Positions 1 to 5,001 of a stretch of DNA of 5,001 nt are shown here, piece after piece. Under the pieces are notes generated by a model that ran no database searches, was not told where the DNA came from, and worked only from the letters and a program-made list of their open reading frames with translations. The stretch lies in NCBI GenBank assembly GCA_036514635.1, contig DATBWU010000152.1:1-5001 (forward strand). The letters are read 5' to 3'. How positions within the stretch are numbered: the stretch's first letter is position 1; every line of letters begins with the position of its first letter. The stretch is from DASSFZ01 sp036514635 (GTDB lineage: Bacteria > Chloroflexota > Anaerolineae > Fen-1058). A program made the translations under genes and the position numbers.

Positions 1-21
1 TTCATCGGGCGCAGCGGGGTA

Positions 22-44
22 GCGCGGCGAATTCATCGCCGCGC
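22..44. repeat. GC-rich perfect inverted repeat
   Basis: Two perfect 9-nt arms, GCGCGGCGA (22-30) and TCGCCGCGC (36-44), flank a 5-nt ATTCA spacer and could form a stable hairpin. No T-run follows, so it does not look like an intrinsic terminator for a gene to the left. No coding sequence is recognisable in 1-271. This may be the edge of a dispersed palindromic repeat, which is inference because only one copy is visible. Confidence 0.5.
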
Positions 45-66
45 AGGCACGCAGCGCGCAAGTTTC

Positions 67-115
67 TTTCTTCGAGCCTATCGCCACCCGGCGCTGTGGG
101 ATTCTCAGGGTGACA
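67..115. repeat. Degenerate half-copy of an intergenic palindromic repeat
   Basis: CTCAGGGTGACA at 104-115 matches 10 of 12 bases of CTCAGAATGACA at 4965-4976, the outer right arm of the large palindrome at the other end of the window. TTTCTTCG at 67-74 resembles that element's ATTCTTCG inner arm. The order and orientation are the same, so this could be a decayed single arm of the same repeat family. The spacing between the two motifs is longer here and the middle does not match, so the assignment is tentative. Confidence 0.35.
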
Positions 116-134
116 GGCGGACTAATTCTTTGAC

Positions 135-149
135 GGCTCCTAACGAGCC
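135..149. other. Short inverted repeat upstream of nrdJ
   Basis: GGCTC (135-139) and GAGCC (145-149) form 5-nt perfect arms around CTAAC. It overlaps the end of a TTGACG hexamer at 130-135. It could be an operator half-site pair, but such a short repeat also arises by chance, and it does not resemble the AT-rich NrdR box. Confidence 0.2.
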
Positions 150-177
150 ATACATCCATCGCTTTGAGTGATCCGCT

Positions 178-206
178 TTGATTTTCGAGATCGGGCCCCG
201 TCTGAT
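178..206 (+). promoter_or_regulatory. Possible sigma70-type promoter for nrdJ
   Basis: TTGATT at 178-183 and TCTGAT at 201-206 each match 4 of 6 bases of the -35 and -10 consensus and are separated by exactly 17 nt. Transcription would start near 213, giving a leader of about 60 nt to the ATG at 272. A better -35-like hexamer, TTGACG at 130-135, has no acceptable -10 at 16-18 nt. No NrdR box and no cobalamin riboswitch B12-box was seen in the leader. Confidence 0.3.
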
Positions 207-223
207 CGATTGAGTGCGATCCA

Positions 224-238
224 GCCGGCATGACCGGC
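224..238 (+). other. Small hairpin in the nrdJ leader
   Basis: GCCGG (224-228) and CCGGC (234-238) are perfect 5-nt arms around CATGA. The hairpin lies about 20 nt upstream of the ribosome binding site. It would cover an upstream in-frame ATG at 230, which is a further reason not to take that ATG as the start. A regulatory role is not supported beyond the pairing. Confidence 0.25.
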
Positions 239-258
239 GGGATATTAGAGCTAGACTC

Positions 259-267
259 GAGGAGAGA
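259..267 (+). promoter_or_regulatory. Ribosome binding site that sets the nrdJ start
   Basis: GAGGAG at 259-264, within a longer purine run to 268, is a strong Shine-Dalgarno sequence 7 nt before the ATG at 272. The upstream in-frame ATG at 230 has no purine-rich sequence at a proper distance and would place this site inside the gene. The start at 272 is therefore preferred. Confidence 0.8.
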
Positions 268-271
268 GCAC

Positions 272-2821
272 ATGTTAAAGATAACTCGTGCATCGGAAGC
301 GACGACCCCGGAACCGATGGATGGGCCTGTTCTCAACTTGACCGACAACGCGCGCACGGTGCTGATGAAGCGCTATGTGCGGCGCGGCCCGGACGGCAAA
401 CCGATCGAGACGCCGGAAGGCATGTTTCGCCGCATCGCGCGCGCCATTGCCGGGCCGGAAGCCGATCACGGCGGCGACGTGACCGCGAGCGAGCGCGCGT
501 TTTATCGCTTGCTCACTGAATTGCGCTTCTTCCCCAACTCGCCCACCTTCACCGGCGCGGGCACACCGCTCGGCCAGCTGGCTGCGTGTTTTGTGCTTCC
601 AATCAGTGATGACATGGGCCGCGACCAGGCCGGCATCTTCCAGACACTGCGCGACGCGGCGCTGATCCAGCAGACCGGCGGTGGCAACGGCTTTGCCTTT
701 TCCCGACTGCGCCCCAAGGGTGGATTGGTCAAGTCGTCGGCGGGACAGGCCACCGGGCCGGTCGGCTTCCTGCGCGTGTATGACAAAGCCTTCGGCGAGA
801 TCGCCCAAGGCGGCTCACGCAGGGGCGCGAACATGGGCGTCCTCCGCATCGATCATCCCGACATCGAAGAATTCATTACGTGCAAGACGGACGAAAACGC
901 GATCACGAATTTCAACATCTCGGTCGGCATCACCGATGCGTTCATGGAAGCCGTGCAGCGCGATGCAGAGTGGGAGCTGCGCTTCCCGGATGTCCGTTCA
1001 CCGGAATATCGTAACTTCAACGGCACACTCGAGCAGGCCGAGCGGGCCGGCGTCCCGATCAAAGTCCATAAGCGCGTGCGCGCGCGCGCAGTGTTCGATA
1101 AGATCGTCAAGCAGGCGTATCACAACGGTGAGCCGGGTGTGCTGTTCCTCGACGCGGCCAATCGTAGCAACCCCGTGCCGCATCTGTATGAACTGGAAGC
1201 GACAAACCCGTGCGGCGAGCAATTTTTAGGTAGTTACGAGAACTGCTGCCTCGGATCGATCAACCTGGCGCAGCACGTCAAGTACGTGGACGACAAAGCC
1301 GAAGTCGATTGGGCGAAGCTCGAAGAATCGATTGCCCTGTCCACACATTTCTTGGATAATGTGGTGACGGCGAACCAGTACGTGCCCGCCGTGTCGCAAT
1401 TGAAGGAAGCGGCGCATCGCGCCCGGCGCATCGGCCTGGGCATCATGGGCCTGGGCGACCTGATGTATCACCTGGGCATTCGCTACGGCAGCCCGGAGGC
1501 ACAGGAGTTCGCCGCGCAGATCATGGAGTTCGTGCGCTATCACTGCATGAAGACGTCGATCCGCCTGGCGAAGGAGCGCGGCCCCTTCCCGGCGATCGAA
1601 GGCAGCCTGTATGATCCCAAGAATCTCAAGTGGACGCCGCCCGCGCCGCTCGAACCGTACGCGCACGATTGGGGCCGCCCATCGATCCGCTGGAGCGAGA
1701 TCGTCGAGGGCATCTGGAAACACGGCATCCGCAATGCCGCACAGACGACCGTCGCGCCGACGGGGACCATCGCCACCGTCGCCGGCTGCGAGGCCTACGG
1801 CTGCGAGCCGGTCTTCGCGCTGGCCTACGTGCGCCACGTCGTCGACGCCGAAGCCGGTGGCGGCGACGGGCGCACGACGCTGACCTATGCCAGCCCGTTG
1901 TTCGAGCAGGCGCTGATCCGGGCCGGTGTGGACGAAGCGACGCGCAACCGTATCTACAAAGATGTGTTGTACACCGGCACGTGCCAGAACGTCGAAGGCG
2001 TGCCGGAATCGGTGCGACACACCTTCGTCGTGTCGGCAGACATCACGCCGGAGGAGCACGTCCGTATGCAGGCGGCGCTGCAGGTGTTTGTCGACAATAG
2101 TCTATCCAAAACGATCAATTTCCCTGCCGATGCAACAGAAGAAGATGTTGCAACGGCGTATATGCTGGCGTGGGAACTCGGCTGCAAGGGCTTGACGGTG
2201 TACGTGACCGGCTCGCGGGACAAGGTGGTGTTGGAAACGAAGCAGACTCAGGCGGCGAAGGAGAAGGCTCCCGAAAGTGCGCCGCTCGAAATGCACGCGA
2301 CGAAAAAACCGCGCCCGCGTCGATTGGCGGGCAGCACATACAAAATCGGTACGCCATTGGGCACGGCGTTCATCACCATCAACGAGAACGGCGACGCCAA
2401 GCCGTTCGAGATATTCCTCAACGTAGGCAAGGCCGGGTCGGACACGGCGGCGGTGGCCGAGGCGGTCGGCCGGTTGATCTCGCTGGTGCTGCGATTGCCG
2501 TCGGTGATGGATCCGATCGAGCGGCTACAAAATGTGGTCGAGCAATTGTTGGGCATCGGCGGCGGGCGACCGATGGGCTTCGGCCCGCAGCGCGTGCGCT
2601 CGCTGCCCGACGGTATCGCGCAGGCGCTCATCGAGTATCTGGGCCAGGCGCACGAGCCGATGGGCGCGAACGAAAACGGCAACGGGCACGTTCAAGAGTT
2701 CGTAGAAGCACAGCAGTTGACGCTGAAGATCGGCGACCTGTGCCCATCGTGCGGTGAGGCCGCGTTCGTCAACGAGGAAGGCTGCCGCAAGTGCTACAAC
2801 TGCGGGCACAGCGAGTGCTAA
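272..2821 (+). CDS. nrdJ: Adenosylcobalamin-dependent (class II) ribonucleotide reductase
   Basis: The 849-residue enzyme reduces ribonucleotides to deoxyribonucleotides in the cytoplasm. It uses adenosylcobalamin to generate the active-site thiyl radical, so no NrdB-type subunit is needed. Visible motifs (numbered from the ATG at 272): FPNSPTF before Cys106 in AACFVLP; GGGNGF 136-141; GGSRRGANMG 180-189 (effector/specificity-loop region); NPCGE 312-316 with the expected radical Cys314, Asn312 and Glu316; and Cys325 eleven residues on. Cys106 and Cys325 should be the substrate-reducing pair. APTGT at 495-499 is the phosphate-binding stretch. A charged linker at about 655-687 leads into a TSCPD-type domain (about 688-790). 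The tail has CxxC at 824/827 and 838/841 (zinc ribbon), then Cys844 and Cys849, the last residue, spaced like shuttle thiols. There is no N-terminal ATP cone, so overall-activity inhibition by dATP is unlikely. No intein or frameshift is seen. The gene stands alone on its strand here. The family call is very secure; roles of individual residues are by homology. Confidence 0.97.
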   Translation: MLKITRASEATTPEPMDGPVLNLTDNARTVLMKRYVRRGPDGKPIETPEGMFRRIARAIAGPEADHGGDVTASERAFYRLLTELRFFPNSPTFTGAGTPLGQLAACFVLPISDDMGRDQAGIFQTLRDAALIQQTGGGNGFAFSRLRPKGGLVKSSAGQATGPVGFLRVYDKAFGEIAQGGSRRGANMGVLRIDHPDIEEFITCKTDENAITNFNISVGITDAFMEAVQRDAEWELRFPDVRSPEYRNFNGTLEQAERAGVPIKVHKRVRARAVFDKIVKQAYHNGEPGVLFLDAANRSNPVPHLYELEATNPCGEQFLGSYENCCLGSINLAQHVKYVDDKAEVDWAKLEESIALSTHFLDNVVTANQYVPAVSQLKEAAHRARRIGLGIMGLGDLMYHLGIRYGSPEAQEFAAQIMEFVRYHCMKTSIRLAKERGPFPAIEGSLYDPKNLKWTPPAPLEPYAHDWGRPSIRWSEIVEGIWKHGIRNAAQTTVAPTGTIATVAGCEAYGCEPVFALAYVRHVVDAEAGGGDGRTTLTYASPLFEQALIRAGVDEATRNRIYKDVLYTGTCQNVEGVPESVRHTFVVSADITPEEHVRMQAALQVFVDNSLSKTINFPADATEEDVATAYMLAWELGCKGLTVYVTGSRDKVVLETKQTQAAKEKAPESAPLEMHATKKPRPRRLAGSTYKIGTPLGTAFITINENGDAKPFEIFLNVGKAGSDTAAVAEAVGRLISLVLRLPSVMDPIERLQNVVEQLLGIGGGRPMGFGPQRVRSLPDGIAQALIEYLGQAHEPMGANENGNGHVQEFVEAQQLTLKIGDLCPSCGEAAFVNEEGCRKCYNCGHSEC

Positions 2822-2850
2822 CGGCTCGTTGGTGAAGTGCGGGAGTAAAC

Positions 2851-2880
2851 GAGGGGGCGCTGGTGATCCAGTGCCCTCTT
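2851..2880 (+). terminator. Hairpin after nrdJ, possible weak terminator
   Basis: Thirty bases after the nrdJ stop, 2851-2863 (GAGGGGGCGCTGG) can pair along its whole length with 2868-2880 (CCAGTGCCCTCTT) around a TGAT loop. This gives 13 contiguous pairs, three of them G-U. The stem ends in CTCTT followed by ACATT, so the U-tract is poor. Position and stem strength support transcription termination or 3'-end protection for nrdJ. An efficient intrinsic terminator is less certain. Confidence 0.5.
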
Positions 2881-2904
2881 ACATTATCGGGGATAGGATT
2901 TTCT

Positions 2905-2971
2905 CCACGAAGTCACACGAAGGGGCACGAAGCGAGTGCTCATTTTCGTGTTTGTTCGTGTGCCTTCGTAG
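2905..2971. repeat. CACGAAG-unit palindromic intergenic repeat
   Basis: The left arm 2905-2931 and right arm 2945-2971 match as inverted repeats at 21 of 27 positions, with three more G-U pairs if transcribed, around a 13-nt loop (2932-2944). Each arm has three spaced copies of an ACGAA core (TTCGT on the right). The element fills most of the gap between two convergent genes and could act as a bidirectional 3'-end structure. Its form fits the dispersed REP/MITE-like elements of many environmental bacterial genomes. No transposase gene or clear target duplication is seen. Confidence 0.7.
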
Positions 2972-2980
2972 ATCAACTTC

Positions 2981-4129
2981 TTATTTCCGCTCGAGTCTAT
3001 TCACTGGGAGCACGAAGCGAATCCGCGTGCCTTTGCCCGGTTCGCTCTCGGTGGCGATCTCTCCGCCGTGGGCGGCGACGAGATTCTTGGCAATCGCCAG
3101 CCCCAGTCCCATGCCGCGCGAGCCGCGCGTTTTGTAGAACCGATCGAAGATGTGGGGCGAATCCTCCGGCGCGATGCCTGTGCCGGTGTCTTCGACGAGA
3201 ACGGTGACGTGCTCCTCGCCGCGTCTCGCAGCGTTGATGATGCAGCGAACCCGAATCGATCCGCCGCGCGGCGTGTGGTTCAGCGCGTTGCTGATCAGAT
3301 TCGTAAGCACCTCGCGGATGCGCGCCGGATCGACGTGGATGGGCGGTACGTCGGGCGCGGCTTCCACACTCAGGGCGATACCGGCGGCATCGGCCTGCGC
3401 CCGAAACGAGGCCGCCGTCTCACTCGCCAGCGCGGCGATGTCGGTCGGCTCCTTTTGGAGTTTGAGCGCGCCGCTTTCCGCCAGCGCGAGCGTGCGCAGA
3501 TCGTCGACTAGGCGCGACAGCACCCGTGTCTCGTCGAGGATGGATCGGAGGTGCGCCGCGTCCGCCGGGTACACACCGTCGATCAATCCTTCCAGATTGC
3601 CCTGAATCACCGTGAGCGGCGAGCGCAGTTCGTGCGTGACATCGGCGAGCAGGTTGCGCCGCTGCTCGTCATGAACCTCCAAGCGCGCGGCCATCGAGTT
3701 AAAGGCCCGCGCCAGCGCGCGAACTTCGCGCGATCCTCGTTCGCTCACACGCGCCGAGTAATCACCCTCGGCCACGCGCCCCGCCGCTTCCAGCATATCG
3801 CCAATCGGAGCCGCTGTGTGCCTCAGCGTGCGCCCGATGGCGGCTACACTGCCCATGCCGAACGCCAGCGCGAGCAGGCCGAGCGGGCAGGCCCACAGCA
3901 GAGCGCCGCGCGGAATCTCGATAATGCCCAGCGCGCTGGCGACCAGCCAGCCGATCAACGCGAACGCGCCGAAGACGAAGAGGAAGAAGAACGCCATCAG
4001 GCAGCCCATGCGCCGGAAGAAATGGCCGCGCATGGCACGCCAGGGCGGAGCCGTGGGCGGCCACGGCTCATTCGTCGGCCACCAGGGAGGTTGTCGGCGC
4101 GAAGCGTGCCAACGGCGCATGGGATTCAT
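2981..4129 (-). CDS. Membrane sensor histidine kinase (BaeS-like, short loop)
   Basis: This 382-residue inner-membrane kinase should autophosphorylate on His166 and pass the phosphate to the response regulator encoded just upstream. Order of parts: a basic, Trp/Pro-rich N-terminus (1-40, with PPWW, EPWPP and PPWR); TM1 about 44-69; TM2 about 75-98; HAMP about 100-152; HisKA with HELRSPL at 166-172; and the ATPase domain with N-box NLISNALNH (276-284), G1 DTGTG (314-318), F-box FDRFY (327-331) and G2 GMGLGLA (339-345). All catalytic motifs are intact. Only about five residues join the two membrane helices, so there is no extracytoplasmic sensor domain. It probably senses within or at the membrane, or through a partner. 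The start overlaps the regulator stop (ATGA) and lacks a good ribosome site of its own, implying translational coupling. Met4, at 4118-4120, is an alternative start. The stimulus is unknown. Confidence 0.95.
   Translation of the reverse strand: MNPMRRWHASRRQPPWWPTNEPWPPTAPPWRAMRGHFFRRMGCLMAFFFLFVFGAFALIGWLVASALGIIEIPRGALLWACPLGLLALAFGMGSVAAIGRTLRHTAAPIGDMLEAAGRVAEGDYSARVSERGSREVRALARAFNSMAARLEVHDEQRRNLLADVTHELRSPLTVIQGNLEGLIDGVYPADAAHLRSILDETRVLSRLVDDLRTLALAESGALKLQKEPTDIAALASETAASFRAQADAAGIALSVEAAPDVPPIHVDPARIREVLTNLISNALNHTPRGGSIRVRCIINAARRGEEHVTVLVEDTGTGIAPEDSPHIFDRFYKTRGSRGMGLGLAIAKNLVAAHGGEIATESEPGKGTRIRFVLPVNRLERK
4126..4129 (-). promoter_or_regulatory. ATGA stop/start overlap (translational coupling)
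   Basis: On the minus strand the regulator's TGA stop (4128-4126) overlaps the kinase's ATG start (4129-4127) as ATGA. Only a weak GGAT lies near and it is too close to the ATG. Ribosomes finishing the regulator probably restart on the kinase, keeping the kinase at or below the regulator's level. Confidence 0.75.
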
Positions 4130-4806
4130 TTATCCGCGAATTTGTATCCGACGCTGTACACGGTGAGGATGTAGCGCGGCTCGCGCGGATTCGGCTCGAT
4201 CTTGCGGCGGATGTTCTTGATGTGCGCGTCGATCGCGCGCTCGTACGATTCGAAGGCCACGCCGTGCACGGCGTCGAGCAGTTGGGCGCGGGTGAAGATA
4301 CGGCCCGGCTGCCGCGCGAGTGTGGCGAGCAACTGAAACTCGGCCGGCGTCAACTCGACGTTGCGCGGCCCCAGCGTGACGCGCATACGCGGAACGTCGA
4401 GCGTCAAATCGGCGACGCGAATCACTTCTCCGCCGGCCTGCGCGCTGTCCCAACGGCGAAAGACGGCTCGCACGCGGGCGACTAACTCCTTCGGGCTGAA
4501 CGGCTTGGTCACGTAATCGTCCGCGCCGAGTTCGAGGCCGATGAGTTTATCGGTTTCCTCGGCGCGCGCGGTGAGCATGATGATGGGCACGTTGGAGTCT
4601 TTGCGCAGCGCGCGGGTCACGTCCAGCCCGTCGATTTCGGGCAGGCCCAGATCGAGGATGATCAGATCGGGCTTCTCCGATCGTGCAACGGCCAGCGTCG
4701 CCTTGCCGTCGTGTGCAGCCAGCACGGTGAAGCCCGCGTGTTCCAGGTAATCGCGGGCGAGCTGCACGATTTTAGGTTCGTCGTCGACGACGAGGATGGT
4801 TTTCAT
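4126..4806 (-). CDS. OmpR/PhoB-family response regulator
   Basis: This 226-residue cytoplasmic transcription regulator is the partner of the kinase encoded immediately downstream. The receiver domain (about 3-115) has the acidic pair Asp8-Asp9, the phosphoacceptor Asp52 in LILDLGLP, Thr79 in MLTARA and Lys101 in TKPF, all standard and intact. A short linker leads to a winged-helix DNA-binding domain (about 128-224) with ELTPAEFQLL at 151-160, a recognition helix around 187-202 (SYERAIDAHIKNIRRK) and a terminal hairpin TVYSVGYKF. Phosphorylation should promote dimerisation and binding to tandem direct repeats, as in the family. The ribosome site is weak: GAGAAC lies just before the ATG, while the better GGGAGGG is about 17 nt away. 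The gene is first in the operon. Target genes cannot be deduced, and the sequence does not justify naming it baeR or phoP. Confidence 0.96.
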   Translation of the reverse strand: MKTILVVDDEPKIVQLARDYLEHAGFTVLAAHDGKATLAVARSEKPDLIILDLGLPEIDGLDVTRALRKDSNVPIIMLTARAEETDKLIGLELGADDYVTKPFSPKELVARVRAVFRRWDSAQAGGEVIRVADLTLDVPRMRVTLGPRNVELTPAEFQLLATLARQPGRIFTRAQLLDAVHGVAFESYERAIDAHIKNIRRKIEPNPREPRYILTVYSVGYKFADK

Positions 4807-4836
4807 GTTCTCACAGGCCCAACCCTCCCGCAGGTT

Positions 4837-4850
4837 GCGGTTCGAGCCGC
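4837..4850. other. Imperfect palindrome in the regulator's upstream region
   Basis: GCGGTTCGAGCCGC reads the same on both strands at 12 of 14 positions and lies about 30 nt before the regulator ATG. It could be an operator or a leader hairpin. OmpR-family proteins usually bind direct repeats, so autoregulation at this site is only a weak possibility. No convincing -35/-10 pair was found between it and the gene. Confidence 0.2.
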
Positions 4851-4862
4851 TCGACTACTAAG

Positions 4863-5001
4863 AGAGTGTCTTCAAAGTCCACTCAGCTGTCATTCTGAGC
4901 GAGCGTAGCGAGCGAAGAATCTCGTTTTTCGGCGCAAACGGAGAGATTCTTCGGCGCTGCGCGCCTCAGAATGACATTGCAACAGGGTTTGAAGACAGTC
5001 T
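4863..5001. repeat. Large MITE/REP-like palindromic element, perhaps cut by the window edge
   Basis: About 139 bp form a nested imperfect inverted repeat. The outer arms 4863-4876 and 4988-5001 (TGTCTTCAAA / TTTGAAGACA core) match at 13 of 14 positions. The middle arms TGTCATTCTGAG (4888-4899) and CTCAGAATGACA (4965-4976) match perfectly. The inner arms CGAAGAATCTC (4913-4923) and GAGATTCTTCG (4943-4953) also match perfectly, around a loop at about 4924-4942. The stretch between middle and inner arms is GC-rich and only loosely paired. There is no open reading frame, so any mobility would depend on a transposase elsewhere. The element starts 56 nt upstream of the regulator and probably contains or displaces its promoter. 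Confidence 0.75.

Noticed and set aside
1..171. Open frame from the left edge to a TGA at 169-171 (56 codons) as the end of an upstream gene
   Set aside because: The translation is Arg-rich with no recognisable motif, and the stretch overlaps a hairpin and repeat remains. An opening of this length is expected by chance at this GC content.
230..271. Upstream in-frame ATG at 230 as the nrdJ start
   Set aside because: It has no ribosome binding site and lies in a hairpin. The ATG at 272 has GAGGAG at 7-nt spacing, and the extra 14 residues do not resemble the family N-terminus.
1226..2059. Long minus-strand open frame inside nrdJ
   Set aside because: It is antisense to the conserved NrdJ catalytic domain and is rich in Arg, His and Ala, as expected for a GC-rich shadow frame. 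It has no family features.
272..2821. Intein or frameshift in nrdJ, since ribonucleotide reductases often host inteins
   Set aside because: The frame is continuous, the motifs are at normal spacing and the length is normal for a class II enzyme with TSCPD and zinc-ribbon parts.
2810..2940. 10-nt direct repeat AGCGAGTGCT at 2810-2819 and 2931-2940
   Set aside because: One copy is the end of the nrdJ coding sequence and the other lies in the loop of the CACGAAG repeat. No extension of the match and no inserted element bounded by it makes sense, so chance is the simplest view.
2822..4806. Functional link between the two-component system and nrdJ
   Set aside because: The units are convergent, separated by a hairpin and a repeat, and share no visible regulatory site. 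Adjacency alone does not support regulation.

Overview
The window is bacterial chromosomal DNA of fairly high GC content, with three convincing protein genes and no sign of phage, plasmid, CRISPR, tRNA or rRNA. Several traits would fit a soil or freshwater bacterium of the Chloroflexota (Anaerolineae-like) type, but this is inference and no phylogeny was possible. The traits are an adenosylcobalamin-dependent ribonucleotide reductase without an ATP cone, a sensor kinase with a Trp/Pro-rich N-terminus, and dispersed palindromic repeats between genes.

Layout: positions 1-271 are non-coding. They hold a GC-rich hairpin, a degraded half of a repeat that recurs in better form at the right edge, a possible sigma70-type promoter and a good ribosome binding site. 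Positions 272-2821 (+) encode a complete class II ribonucleotide reductase (NrdJ, 849 aa). Positions 2822-2980 are a convergent intergenic gap with a 13-bp hairpin and then an imperfect palindrome built from CACGAAG units. Positions 2981-4129 (-) encode a membrane sensor histidine kinase. Positions 4126-4806 (-) encode its OmpR-family response regulator, joined to it by an ATGA stop/start overlap. Positions 4807-5001 are the regulator's upstream region, mostly a ~140-bp imperfect palindrome that reaches the window edge.

How the genes work together: NrdJ makes deoxynucleotides for DNA synthesis using B12 chemistry, with or without oxygen. The regulator and kinase form one operon and one signalling pathway whose stimulus and targets cannot be read from the sequence. 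The two units converge and nothing shows that the two-component system controls nrdJ.

I found no convincing undescribed system. The points most worth a second look are the palindromic repeats in all three intergenic regions, the kinase's near-absent extracytoplasmic loop with its unusual N-terminus, and the six-cysteine tail of NrdJ.
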